From Hylemonella gracilis ATCC 19624 (GTDB taxonomy: Bacteria > Pseudomonadota > Gammaproteobacteria > Burkholderiales > Burkholderiaceae_C): 64,000 nt of DNA. The position numbers were made by a program, and so were the translations under genes. Positions within the stretch are counted from its first letter, which is position 1; each line of letters opens with the position of its first letter. The notes under the pieces were generated by a model that was given only the letters and a program-made list of their open reading frames with translations, was not told where the DNA came from and made no database searches. Shown here in pieces: positions 47,513-57,304 of the stretch. The stretch covers positions 41,306-105,305 of the forward strand of contig NZ_AEGR01000018.1 of NCBI RefSeq assembly GCF_000211835.1, in the 5' to 3' direction.

Positions 47513-50500
47513 ATGATCTACAGAAGAATGCTCGGTTTTGAATCCGAGAACCCTTACGAGTTTCTCAAAAAAAATAAGCCCGCACACGCCATGGCGCCAA
47601 AAACATCATTCAAGTCCTGGCTGAGGGCATACATCGACGTCATCGCACGGTCCGCTGAGCGCGGCCTTAGCCGCAGCGCGCGCGCGGACAGGCCTACCGA
47701 CTCAGCGGTGCCCGTGTTGGCCACTGCGGGGCCACGCGGCGCATGCACCGACCCGTCGATGGGCAAGGTCATCGCGGGGCACGACACGCCGAGCGCGTGG
47801 CGCGTGGTCGCCCGTGGGCCGCGGGCGTTGGGCAGTGGCGTGCTGGGCGTGCTGCGCTGGACCTGGCGGGTCCTCAACGGCATTCAGTTTCGGCTGGCGG
47901 TGTTCACCGGGAGTCTGATTGCGGGAACGATCGTCATCCTGTCGACCAGTTATGTCTACCAGCAGACCGAAATCCTGCGCGAGAGCTACGAGCGCGAGGC
48001 GGCCATTTCGCGCAACTACATCTCGTCGCTGGTCCTGGAGCTCGACAACATTTCACAGAGTCTGATCCGGGTGGAAGAGTTCCGGCTGCGCGTGGGTGAG
48101 CAGACCCAGGCGCTCAAGAAGTACCAGACCGTCACCACCACCGTGACGGTGACGGAAAAAAAGAAAGAGGCGTCTTTCCTCGGCATCAAGAGCAACTGGT
48201 TCGGACTGGCGGGCACCGAGAAGGTCGAGGAGAAGCAGACCAAGACCAGCGACAACTATTTCTCCACTTACCTGTCCAGCAACGACACACAGGTGCTGGA
48301 GAAAAACGTCTTGTTGCTGTTGCAGCAAAGTGGCGGCGCGATCTCAGACCGGGCCTTTGCCGCGCTGCAGGCCCAAGCCAAGAAACTCGTGCTGGCGAAC
48401 CGCGAGCTCGATGCGCTGAAAGATCGCCTCGTGGAGCGGCAGCAGCGCGAATCCGCGCTTGCCGAGCAGAAGCCCGAGGGCGACCCGACGCGCGCGAGGG
48501 CCGCCTCAGAAACCCAAGCCGCCGAGGAGCGCATGCGCAAGCAGTCGATCCAGGCTCGCAAGTTGCGCAGCGAGCTCGATGCCGGCGTCATCGCTCACCT
48601 GCTGGAAGCGCGCAAACGCAAGATTCAGGAATTCGGGCTCGACACCGGACGCTTTCGCATCCAGACCTTCTCCGCCCTGGGTCTGCAGCCTGGCCTCACG
48701 CCCGAGGCCGCCGTCGACACCCGCATCTTCGACCCGTCTTCAGCCCTCAATCAACTGGACGTCGATGCGTCGATGGAGGACAGCCTGCTGCGTGCTTTTG
48801 TCTCCATCCAGCAAAACGGGGTGTTGCGCGACCTCGCGCCCCTGGCGGTTCAGATGAATGGCTTGGAACTGCAGGCGCTGTACTCGCCTTATTTCGAACA
48901 CCCTGCATCCACCGAGAGGGCGCGTCTGCTCGAGGAGAAGCGCCGCGCGCTCAAGGTGCGCGTGAACCCGCAGGGCGAGGAGATCCAGCCTTGGGCTTGG
49001 GCGGCGTACGCGGAAGAGGAAAAGCCCATCTTGGCCCAACTCGCCAAGATCGCGCCCGTGCTGCGCGCGCGTCTGAAGACCTTGCGCGAGACCCATCCGC
49101 CCACGCCGCCGCACGAGGACGCGGCCTTCCGGGCGCAGTACGAGCGTTACGCCAAGCTGGTGCAACAGCGCGATGCCTTGTATGAAAGCTATTTGAAGCA
49201 GTACCCGCCGTCCGAGGAAGAGCGCTTGTCCGTGGAGGCGCTGGGCCACCTGCGTGATTCGGCGCTGGAAGATCAGCTGCTGGTTCGCTTCCGCACCGAT
49301 GGCGCGGACTACCAGCGCTCCGTGCGCTCACCCGAGGATCGCGCGACGTCGATGCGGCGCTGGAAGGCCTTGCGCGACTGGATCTACTCCGGTCAAAGCG
49401 AAACCCCCACGCAGCCGCTGAAGACGCTGTTCTCCGATGGCCTGATCGGCAACAGCCGGACCGAGGCCGAGGAGGTGCTATGGAAGTTGGACACCACGCC
49501 CTTGTTCTCCGACTCAGGGCGCGGTGATTTGCCGCAGTTCGTGCTGGCGCAGAACTTCGCCGGCATGACCCGCACCATCGTCGACCGCACCGACGGCCTG
49601 CGTGCCATCCAGAGCAACCGCGACAAGGCGGTCGAAATGGCTTTGCTGATCTTCGGTGCCGCCGTGTTGCTTGCCGTGGCCATCTCCTACATCGCGGTAC
49701 GCAAGATCAAGCGTCTGATCCGCAACGCCGAGAAGGTCGGGCAGGGTCATCTGGACGTCGCGTTCCCGACCAAGGGCGCCGATGAATTCGGCAGCCTGTC
49801 CCGCGCCCTGAACCGAATGGTGGGTGGCTTGCGCGAGCGCGAGAAGATCAAAGGCATCCTGGGCAACATGATCGATCCGGTGGTGGTGGGCGAGGCCATG
49901 AAGGACATGGCGGCGCTCAAGCGGGGTTCGGAGTTGCGGGTCACGGCATTCTTCTCGGACGTGGCGGGCTTTTCGGGCATCAGCGAAAAGCTCAGCTCGG
50001 TGGAGCTGGCCAACCTGCTGAACGAATACCTCTCGGCCATGACGCTCATCCTCAAGGAACATGAGGGTGTGCTGGACAAGTACATCGGCGACGCCATCGT
50101 GGGCATCTTCAACGCGCCCGTCCCCGTCGAGGATCACAGCCTCAAGGCCGTGCGCGCGTCCCTCAAGATGTTGCGCAAGCTGGAGGAACTGCGCCAGCTC
50201 TGGAAGCGCGAGAACCGCTACATGCCCGAGGTGCACGACATGCGCATCCGCATTGGCCTCAACGTGGGTTTGGCCAAGGTGGGCTTCATGGGCACGGATG
50301 CGCTGGCGTCCTACACCATGATGGGGGACACCGTGAACCTGGCGGCGCGGCTCGAGGCCGCGGGCAAGGACTATGGCGTCTCGCTGTTGATTTCCGACGC
50401 GGTGTACGCCGAGGTCAAGGACCACGTCTTCTCGCGCAAGCTCGATCTGGTGCGCGTCAAGGGCAAGAGCGAGCCCGTGGTGCTGTACGAGGCCATCGCC

Positions 50501-50758
50501 GAGTGGTCCGAACTGGAGCATGCGGAGTTGGGCAGCGAGGTCCGCAAGCGCCAGGCCGCGGCTCGCTTGTATGGCGAAGGCCTGGACCTGTACCTCGCCC
50601 GGCAATGGGATGCGGCCATCGCCAAGTTCAAGGAGTCAGAACAAGTGCGGGGTGCGCCGGATTTGGCCGTGGAGCAACTGGTCGCGCGTTGCCTGGACTA
50701 TCGGCGAGAGCCCCCGCCGGCCGACTGGGATGGGGTCTATACCCGCGAGCACAAATAG
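47513..50758 (+). CDS. Membrane-bound class III adenylate/guanylate cyclase with large N-terminal sensor region
   Basis: Signalling enzyme of about 1081 residues. One span at about 126-150 (IQFRLAVFTGSLIAGTIVILS), a long region to about 705 with coiled-coil segments (about 260-375) and no family I recognise, a second span (about 708-728), HAMP (to about 782) and a class III cyclase domain (about 805-985). Metal-binding aspartates lie in FSDVAGFSG and IGDAIVGIF; the lysine in DKYIGD and aspartate in MMGDTVNLAARLE favour ATP as substrate. The domain appears complete and active. A C-terminal helical tail follows. The start is uncertain: 47513, 47528 and 47591 are all in-frame ATGs. Lone gene, divergent from an antiporter. 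Confidence 0.88.
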   Translation: MIYRRMLGFESENPYEFLKKNKPAHAMAPKTSFKSWLRAYIDVIARSAERGLSRSARADRPTDSAVPVLATAGPRGACTDPSMGKVIAGHDTPSAWRVVARGPRALGSGVLGVLRWTWRVLNGIQFRLAVFTGSLIAGTIVILSTSYVYQQTEILRESYEREAAISRNYISSLVLELDNISQSLIRVEEFRLRVGEQTQALKKYQTVTTTVTVTEKKKEASFLGIKSNWFGLAGTEKVEEKQTKTSDNYFSTYLSSNDTQVLEKNVLLLLQQSGGAISDRAFAALQAQAKKLVLANRELDALKDRLVERQQRESALAEQKPEGDPTRARAASETQAAEERMRKQSIQARKLRSELDAGVIAHLLEARKRKIQEFGLDTGRFRIQTFSALGLQPGLTPEAAVDTRIFDPSSALNQLDVDASMEDSLLRAFVSIQQNGVLRDLAPLAVQMNGLELQALYSPYFEHPASTERARLLEEKRRALKVRVNPQGEEIQPWAWAAYAEEEKPILAQLAKIAPVLRARLKTLRETHPPTPPHEDAAFRAQYERYAKLVQQRDALYESYLKQYPPSEEERLSVEALGHLRDSALEDQLLVRFRTDGADYQRSVRSPEDRATSMRRWKALRDWIYSGQSETPTQPLKTLFSDGLIGNSRTEAEEVLWKLDTTPLFSDSGRGDLPQFVLAQNFAGMTRTIVDRTDGLRAIQSNRDKAVEMALLIFGAAVLLAVAISYIAVRKIKRLIRNAEKVGQGHLDVAFPTKGADEFGSLSRALNRMVGGLREREKIKGILGNMIDPVVVGEAMKDMAALKRGSELRVTAFFSDVAGFSGISEKLSSVELANLLNEYLSAMTLILKEHEGVLDKYIGDAIVGIFNAPVPVEDHSLKAVRASLKMLRKLEELRQLWKRENRYMPEVHDMRIRIGLNVGLAKVGFMGTDALASYTMMGDTVNLAARLEAAGKDYGVSLLISDAVYAEVKDHVFSRKLDLVRVKGKSEPVVLYEAIAEWSELEHAELGSEVRKRQAAARLYGEGLDLYLARQWDAAIAKFKESEQVRGAPDLAVEQLVARCLDYRREPPPADWDGVYTREHK

Positions 50759-50781
50759 GCTGCAGGGAATGAGGGGCATGT

Positions 50782-50802
50782 AAGGTGCCTCGATGGCACC
50801 TT
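50782..50802. terminator. Hairpin between convergent cyclase and fadD genes
   Basis: AAGGTGCC-TCGAT-GGCACCTT, a perfect 8-bp stem 24 nt after the cyclase stop and 47 nt from the fadD stop. No T-run beyond the TT inside the stem. Confidence 0.5.
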
Positions 50803-50848
50803 GCGGGGGCACTGCCTCTACCCCACACCCCCACGCAACAACACACCC

Positions 50849-52765
50849 TCAACGCTTGCGGTACATCGCCTCGATGGCCGATTCGTAGCGGACCATCAGG
50901 TTGTTGCGCTTGAGTTTGAGCGTGGGCGTCATCAGCCCATTCTCGATGTTCCAGGGCTCCCGCGTGAGCGTGACGGCGCGGGGCACGGCATAACGCGCAA
51001 AGCTGCCTGTCACGCGTTCCATTTGCTTGAGCGCGGCGGCGATCACATCCGGGTGGGCCAAGCTGCCGTCGTCCCTGGGGTCCACCCCCAGGCGTTTGGC
51101 GAGCTTGATCCATTCGTCGGCTTGGACGACGGCCACGGCGGCGATGAAGGGCCGCTGCTCGCCGACCACGAACACTTGCTCGAACAGGGGAGCGTCCAGG
51201 ATGGCTTGCTCCAAGTCGCCGGGCGGCACTTTTTCGCCGGTGGAAGTGACGATGATTTCCTTGATGCGGCCCAGGATGCGGATGCGGCCTTGCGCGTCGA
51301 TCTCGGCTTGGTCCCCGGTGGACAGCCAGCCCTCGGCGTCCAGCACGCGCGCGGTGTCCTCGGGACGATTCCAATAGCCCCGCATCACCGACGCACCGCG
51401 CACCTGCAACTCACGATTCGCGCCGATGCGCACTTGCACGCCCGGCAGGGCGCGGCCGACGGTGGCCGGATCGTTGTCATCGGGGCGGTTGGCCGCGACG
51501 ACGGGTGAGGTTTCCGTCATGCCATAGCCCTGCAGCAAGGGCAAACCCAGGCCGAGGAAGCAGCGCGCCTGAGCTTGCGCCAAGGGGGCCCCGCCGCTGA
51601 CCGCGATGCGGATGCGCCCGCCAAACTGCGCCATCAGCGGTTGAGCGACCAGCCTGCGCAACAAGGCCCAGGGCAAGACGCGCAGCCACCCCGCTTTCGC
51701 GGCCTGAGCGGCATCTTCCCCGGGGGCGGCCTTCAGGCCGTGCGCCGCGCGGAACCGTTGCCAGCCCTTGGCTTGCGCCGCCTCGAACAGGCGCTGCTTG
51801 AAAGCCGACTTGGCCAGCACCTCTTGCAGCCGGGCGTGCACGCGCTCATAGATGCGCGGCACCGAGATCAGCACTGTGGGCCGCACCCGTTTCATGTCTT
51901 CGGCCAATTGCTGCACCGAGCGGGCGTACACGACCGCCGAGCCCGACGCGATCGGCAGGTAGTAACCCGTGGTGCGCTCGAAGGTGTGCGACAGCGGCAA
52001 AAAAGAGAGGAAGACATCGTCGGGCAAGGGCGTCACGAAGGGGTAAAGCGCCTTCACGTTCGCCAGCACGTTGCGGTGCGTGAGCATCACGCCCTTGGGT
52101 TTGCCCGTGGTCCCCGAGGTGTAAACGATCGCGGCCAGGTCGTCCGATCCCGGTGCGGTCCTGCTCATCGACTCGGTTCCGTGGCTCGCGTCCTTCTTGC
52201 CAGCGTTCAACCAATCGCGCAGGGTCAACAGGCGGGGTTGGGCAGGGGACGTCACCATCGTCGCGGCCTGGGCGCCCAGTTCCTGGGCCGAGGCCTCGCT
52301 GAAGACGACCGTGCGCAGTGAGGTCAGTGGGATGCCGGCCTGCACGGCCGCGGCCTGAATTTGCTCCCATTGCGCCGCCTGGCCCAGCATCAAGAGGCTG
52401 GCCTCGCAATCGGAGAGGATGTAGGCGATGCTGCCGGGGTTGTCGATGGCGTGCAGCGGCACCGGCACCGCGCCCTGCGCCAGCGTCGCCTGGTCGATGC
52501 GCATGGCATGGAAGCCATTGGCCAGCAGGATCGCGACACGTTGGCCCGACTGAATGCCGCAGCTGGCCAACGCGCCTTGCCAGCTGCGTACTTCCGTCAG
52601 GGTTTGGGCCCAGCTCAGACTGCGCCATTGCTGGGTGCCCGCGTCGAATTCCCGGTAGGCCTCGCGCTTGGGGCTCTGCGCGGCGCGCCATGCCAGCAGT
52701 TCGGGCAGGGTGTGAATCAAGTCGATGGGGGTGGCCGCCGAAGCGGCGTCAATGAGTTGCGTCAT
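50849..52765 (-). CDS. Long-chain acyl-CoA synthetase / AMP-dependent ligase
   Basis: Activates carboxylic acids, probably long-chain fatty acids, as acyl-AMP then acyl-CoA. 638 residues, of the FAA1-like (COG1022) type rather than E. coli FadD. The P-loop is IVYTSGTTGKPKGVMLTHRN, A5 motif GYGMTETSPVV, A7-A8 GWLSTGDQAEIDAQGRIRILGRIKEIIVTSTGEKV. The start at 52765 (MTQLIDAASAATP) is preferred; the open frame upstream is a GAGAGC-rich low-complexity stretch. Downstream of the GGDEF-EAL gene but separated by 220 nt, so probably its own unit. Confidence 0.9.
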   Translation of the reverse strand: MTQLIDAASAATPIDLIHTLPELLAWRAAQSPKREAYREFDAGTQQWRSLSWAQTLTEVRSWQGALASCGIQSGQRVAILLANGFHAMRIDQATLAQGAVPVPLHAIDNPGSIAYILSDCEASLLMLGQAAQWEQIQAAAVQAGIPLTSLRTVVFSEASAQELGAQAATMVTSPAQPRLLTLRDWLNAGKKDASHGTESMSRTAPGSDDLAAIVYTSGTTGKPKGVMLTHRNVLANVKALYPFVTPLPDDVFLSFLPLSHTFERTTGYYLPIASGSAVVYARSVQQLAEDMKRVRPTVLISVPRIYERVHARLQEVLAKSAFKQRLFEAAQAKGWQRFRAAHGLKAAPGEDAAQAAKAGWLRVLPWALLRRLVAQPLMAQFGGRIRIAVSGGAPLAQAQARCFLGLGLPLLQGYGMTETSPVVAANRPDDNDPATVGRALPGVQVRIGANRELQVRGASVMRGYWNRPEDTARVLDAEGWLSTGDQAEIDAQGRIRILGRIKEIIVTSTGEKVPPGDLEQAILDAPLFEQVFVVGEQRPFIAAVAVVQADEWIKLAKRLGVDPRDDGSLAHPDVIAAALKQMERVTGSFARYAVPRAVTLTREPWNIENGLMTPTLKLKRNNLMVRYESAIEAMYRKR

Positions 52766-52985
52766 GAACGAGAACGAGAGCGAGAGCGAGCGAGAGACGG
52801 GGTGGATTCGACGTGTGGTCTGTCTTTTCCCAGGCATGAACAAGGCATGAGGTCCACGGGCGCCGCGCAACACCCGGGAATGGGAAACTCACCATGATAG
52901 CGCGCCACTTTGGGGCACGTTCCAAGGTGGTTAGGGGGTGGGTGGTCCCGGCGGGCGGGCGGCAGAGCGTCTGCCTTGCCGCGGC

Positions 52986-54848
52986 TCAGGCAGGCTGGGC
53001 CGCTCTGGCGCTGTTGTGGAAATGGGCGTGCAGGTAACGCGAGAAGTCTTGTGCGGGCATGGGGCGGGCGTGCAGGTAGCCCTGGGCTTCGTCGCACCCG
53101 ATGTCGCGCAGCCGGTCCAGCAATTCTGGCGACTCCACTCCTTCCGCGATCGTGCGCAGACCGAGCTTGTGCGCCATCTCGACGATGGCCTCGACGATGG
53201 CGGCGGCGTCCGCCGTCTGGTCCAGGTCGTGCACGAAACTGCGATCGATCTTGAGCTTGTCGATGTCCAAGCGCTTGAGGTACGCGAGGCTGGAGTAGCC
53301 GGTGCCGAAGTCGTCGATGGAGAAGTGCATGCCGCGCTGGCGCAGCCGCTGCACCAGGGCCAGCACCTGCTCCACATCCTGCAGCAAGATGGATTCGGTC
53401 AGTTCCAGTTCCAGGCAGTGGGGCGGCAGGCCGCTGCGCTCCAGCGCCTGGTCCACGGTGGCTTCCACGTCGTCACGGCGGAATTGCACCGCCGAGAGGT
53501 TGACCGCCACGGTCAGTGCTGGCAAGCCGTCGTCCTGCCAGGCGCGGGCTTGGCGGCAGGCCTGCTCCAAGACCCAGGCCCCGATCGGAACGATCAGGCC
53601 GCTGTCCTCGGCCACGGGGATGAAGCGACCAGGCTCGACCAGTCCAAACGTCGGCGACTGCCAGCGCAGCAAGGCTTCCACGCCGACCATGCGGCCGCTG
53701 CGGATGTCCATCTGCGGCTGGTAGTGCAGCACCAGTTCGCCGCGTTCGATCGCGAGCCGAAGTCCGTTGCGCAGCAGCAGGTGCTCCTCCGCGTCGTTGT
53801 TCATCGCCTCGTCGTAAAAGTAGTAGGCGTTGCGGCCCGTGTCCTTGCTGCGGTACATGGCCAGATCGGCCTTCTTGCGCAGCTCGTCGAAGGTGGTGCC
53901 GTCTTGCGGGTAGAAGGCCACGCCGATGGAGGCGGACGCGCTGATCTCCTTGCCCTCGAAATGCATGGGCTCCTGCAGCGTGCGCATGATCTTGTCCAGG
54001 GTGGGGATGCAGCGTTGCACGCCATCCACGCCGCTGAGCACGACGATGAATTCATCCCCGCTTTGGCGGCTGACGGTGTCACTCTCGCGCACGCAGCCCT
54101 TCAGGCGCGTGGCGATCTCGCGCAGCAAGGCATCACCCGCGGCGTGCCCCAGGGAATCGTTGATGCGCTTGAAGTTGTCCAGGTCGATGAAGGCCAGCGC
54201 CAAGCCGTCCTGGGCGCGCTCTGCCTGCGCGATCGCCTGCTGCATCCGGTCCTGCAACAAGGCTCGGTTGGGCAAGCCCGTCAGCGCGTCGTGGTAGGCG
54301 AGGAATTCGACCCGCATCTCCACCCGCTTGCGCTCGGTGATGTCGACCCCCATCCCGTGGTAGCCCTTGAACTTGCCGTTCTCGAAGATGGGCTTGCCGC
54401 TGATGGAGCACCAGTGCAGCTGACCCGTCAGCGGGGAGTGGATCTGGTAGACAAAATCCTTAAAGGGCTGGCGAGTTTCGAGCATCTGCCGATGCTCGGT
54501 CCATTTTTCAGGCGCCACGTTGGTGATCGGTAGCTCCCAGCGCCGCTTGCCCAGCGGGCTCTCCACGTCCGTGGAAGATGACGAAACCAGCAGCCCGCCA
54601 CCATAGACCTTGGAGAAGCGCAGCTCCTCGTCCATTTCCCAGAACCATTCCGAGCTCATTTCGGCCAGCTCGCGCAGGCGAACCTGTTCGGCGCGCAGTT
54701 GCGCCATCTGCGCCTGATAACGTGCCTCCACGGCGTGCCGTTCGGCGATCTCGCGCTGTAGCTGAGCGCGGGCCTGTGCCAGCGCTTGGGTGTCGGGGTG
54801 TTCGTTCAATGCAATACGTTCCCTGGCGTTTTTGGCTCCCTGGGCCAT
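52986..54848 (-). CDS. PAS-GGDEF-EAL cyclic-di-GMP signalling protein
   Basis: Cytoplasmic protein of 620 residues with no membrane span. A coiled coil (about 15-60) is followed by a PAS domain (about 60-170), GGDEF (about 180-335) and EAL (about 355-605). The GGDEF signature is SGDEF (in SRQSGDEF), a change tolerated in some active cyclases. EAL residues are complete: EALLRW, NLSAVQF, ELTES, IDDFGTGYSSLAYLK, KIDRSF and AEGVES, so phosphodiesterase activity is expected. The PAS domain may sense redox or a small ligand. Divergent from the methylmalonyl-CoA mutase gene. Confidence 0.92.
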   Translation of the reverse strand: MAQGAKNARERIALNEHPDTQALAQARAQLQREIAERHAVEARYQAQMAQLRAEQVRLRELAEMSSEWFWEMDEELRFSKVYGGGLLVSSSSTDVESPLGKRRWELPITNVAPEKWTEHRQMLETRQPFKDFVYQIHSPLTGQLHWCSISGKPIFENGKFKGYHGMGVDITERKRVEMRVEFLAYHDALTGLPNRALLQDRMQQAIAQAERAQDGLALAFIDLDNFKRINDSLGHAAGDALLREIATRLKGCVRESDTVSRQSGDEFIVVLSGVDGVQRCIPTLDKIMRTLQEPMHFEGKEISASASIGVAFYPQDGTTFDELRKKADLAMYRSKDTGRNAYYFYDEAMNNDAEEHLLLRNGLRLAIERGELVLHYQPQMDIRSGRMVGVEALLRWQSPTFGLVEPGRFIPVAEDSGLIVPIGAWVLEQACRQARAWQDDGLPALTVAVNLSAVQFRRDDVEATVDQALERSGLPPHCLELELTESILLQDVEQVLALVQRLRQRGMHFSIDDFGTGYSSLAYLKRLDIDKLKIDRSFVHDLDQTADAAAIVEAIVEMAHKLGLRTIAEGVESPELLDRLRDIGCDEAQGYLHARPMPAQDFSRYLHAHFHNSARAAQPA

Positions 54849-55057
54849 GACTTAACCCACCAGAATAAGGCAAAAATCCCGCATCTCTTGAGTAGACAGG
54901 TCTATTCCGAGGGAAAGTCCGGGCGCTTGGAGTGGTTTGAAGGCAACAGACGGCCCCTCAAGAGGGGTGGACGCCAGGGTTAAACTCGTTCGCACCTTTG
55001 AGGAGACACAAGCGACCGCGCTCGGGCAGTTTTTGGGGCGCGCGCGTTCCATCAGCC

Positions 55058-57247
55058 ATGAGCCGCAGTCCCGAATCTCGTCCCGCCTCGCCTCCCGACG
55101 CCTCCGCCGCCGCGCTTTCTGCCTGGGAGCAGGCGGCCGTGAAATCACTCAAGGGTGCGACGCTGGACAGCCTGAACTGGGTCACGCCCGACGGCATCGC
55201 GGTCAAGCCCCTGTACACCGCCCGGGATTTGCAGGGCCTGCCCCACACGGACACCCTGCCCGGATTCGAGCCCTTCCTGCGCGGGCCACAGGCCACCATG
55301 TACACGGTCCGGCCCTGGACGATCCGTCAGTACGCGGGCTTCTCGACCGCCGAGGAAAGCAACGCCTTCTACCGCAAGGCCTTGGCCGCGGGCGGGCAGG
55401 GCGTGAGCGTGGCTTTCGACCTGGCGACCCACCGCGGCTACGACAGCGACCATCCGCGCGTCTTTGGCGACGTAGGCAAGGCTGGCGTCGCCATCGATTC
55501 GGTGGAGGACATGAAAGTCCTGTTCGACGGCATCCCGCTGGACCAGGTCAGCGTGTCCATGACCATGAATGGCGCGGTGCTGCCCGTGCTGGCGGGCTAC
55601 GTCGTGGCGGCGGAGGAGCAGGGCGTGCGCCAGGATCAACTGGCCGGGACCATCCAGAACGACATCCTCAAGGAGTTCATGGTCCGCAACACCTACATCT
55701 ACCCGCCCGCGCCGAGCATGCGCATCATCGGCGACATCATCGAGTACACGGCCAAGCACATGCCGAAGTTCAACTCGATCTCGATCTCGGGCTACCACAT
55801 GCAGGAGGCGGGCGCCAACCAGGCATTGGAGCTGGCCTTCACCCTGGCCGACGGCAAGGAGTACGTCAAGACCGCGCTGGCCAAGGGTCTGGACGTGGAC
55901 GACTTCGCGGGGCGCCTGAGCTTCTTCTGGGCGGTCGGCATGAACTTCTACCTGGAGATCGCCAAGATGCGCGCCGCGCGCGCCTTGTGGTGCCGCATCA
56001 TGAAAGGGTTTGGCGCGAAGAACCCCAAGAGCCTGATGCTGCGCACGCACAGCCAAACCAGCGGCTGGAGCCTGACCGAACAGGACCCCTACAACAACGT
56101 TGTGCGCACCACCATCGAGGCCATGGCGGCCGTTTTCGGTGGCACGCAAAGCCTGCACACCAACAGCTTCGATGAGGCCATCGCGCTGCCCACGGAGTTT
56201 TCCGCCCGCATCGCGCGCAACACCCAGCTCATCCTCCAGGAAGAGACCCACATCACCAGCGTGGTCGATCCTTGGGCGGGCAGCTACATGATGGAGAAGC
56301 TGACGCAAGACATGGCCGATGCGGCTTGGGCGATCATCGAGGAGGTCGATGCCATGGGTGGCATGACCCAGGCGGTGGATTCGGGGTGGGCCAAGCTCAA
56401 GATCGAGGCCGCCGCCGCCGAGAAGCAGGCTCGCATCGACTCGGGTCAGGACGTCATCGTCGGCGTCAACAAGTACAAGTTGCCCAAGGGCTCGGAAGAA
56501 GCCATCGACATCCTGGAAGTGGACAACCACAAGGTGCGTGAGCAGCAGATCGCGCGCCTGAATCAAATCCGCGCCACGCGCGATGCCGCGGCCGTGCAGG
56601 CCGCGCTGGATGCGCTGACCGCCGCCGCCCAGAGCGGGCAGGGCAACCTGCTGGATCTCAGCATCCGCGCCATCCGGCTGCGCGCCACGGTGGGCGAGGT
56701 CAGCGACGCGCTGGAGAAAGTTTTTGGGCGCCATCGCGCCGACACGCAAAAGGTGACCGGTGTGTACGCTGCCGCTTACGACGACGCCGAGGGTTGGGAT
56801 CGCCTCAAGCACGACATCGCGCAATTCGCCGAGGAGCAAGGCCGCCGGCCGCGCGTGCTGATCGCCAAGCTGGGCCAGGACGGCCACGACCGTGGCGCGA
56901 AAGTGGTGGCCACCGCCTTTGCCGACCTGGGCTTCGACGTGGACCTCGGCCCCCTGTTCCAGACCCCGGAGGAATGCGCGCGCCAGGCCATCGAGAACGA
57001 TGTGCACGCCGTGGGGGTGTCCACATTGGCGGCCGGTCACAAGACCTTGGTGCCTGCCATCATCGAGGCCCTGAAGCGCCAAGGCGGCGAGGACATCATC
57101 GTTTTCGTCGGCGGTGTTATCCCACAGCAGGATTACGACTTTCTCTACCAGGCCGGCGTCAAAGGCATCTACGGACCTGGCACGGCGATTCCGGCCAGCG
57201 CCCAAGACGTGCTGGCGCAGATCAAGAAGGCGCAAGGCGCTCAATGA
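55058..57247 (+). CDS. scpA: Methylmalonyl-CoA mutase (single-chain)
   Basis: Adenosylcobalamin-dependent isomerase converting (R)-methylmalonyl-CoA to succinyl-CoA. 729 residues combining the TIM-barrel substrate domain (about 25-540) and the C-terminal B12 domain (about 590-725) with the cobalt-ligand histidine H610 in DGHDRG. The substrate block [23 protein letters not shown] is typical of MCM, not of isobutyryl- or ethylmalonyl-CoA mutases. Start [13 protein letters not shown] at 55058. First gene of the propionate operon; MeaB follows after 57 nt. A TAGAC-AG-GTCTA palindrome at 54893-54904 may be a regulatory site. Confidence 0.96.
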   Translation: MSRSPESRPASPPDASAAALSAWEQAAVKSLKGATLDSLNWVTPDGIAVKPLYTARDLQGLPHTDTLPGFEPFLRGPQATMYTVRPWTIRQYAGFSTAEESNAFYRKALAAGGQGVSVAFDLATHRGYDSDHPRVFGDVGKAGVAIDSVEDMKVLFDGIPLDQVSVSMTMNGAVLPVLAGYVVAAEEQGVRQDQLAGTIQNDILKEFMVRNTYIYPPAPSMRIIGDIIEYTAKHMPKFNSISISGYHMQEAGANQALELAFTLADGKEYVKTALAKGLDVDDFAGRLSFFWAVGMNFYLEIAKMRAARALWCRIMKGFGAKNPKSLMLRTHSQTSGWSLTEQDPYNNVVRTTIEAMAAVFGGTQSLHTNSFDEAIALPTEFSARIARNTQLILQEETHITSVVDPWAGSYMMEKLTQDMADAAWAIIEEVDAMGGMTQAVDSGWAKLKIEAAAAEKQARIDSGQDVIVGVNKYKLPKGSEEAIDILEVDNHKVREQQIARLNQIRATRDAAAVQAALDALTAAAQSGQGNLLDLSIRAIRLRATVGEVSDALEKVFGRHRADTQKVTGVYAAAYDDAEGWDRLKHDIAQFAEEQGRRPRVLIAKLGQDGHDRGAKVVATAFADLGFDVDLGPLFQTPEECARQAIENDVHAVGVSTLAAGHKTLVPAIIEALKRQGGEDIIVFVGGVIPQQDYDFLYQAGVKGIYGPGTAIPASAQDVLAQIKKAQGAQ

Positions 57248-57304
57248 GGCTGGGCTTGCGGGTGGCGCGAGACGGTCTGGGCGGATTGCGCGAGGACACC
57301 AGCG

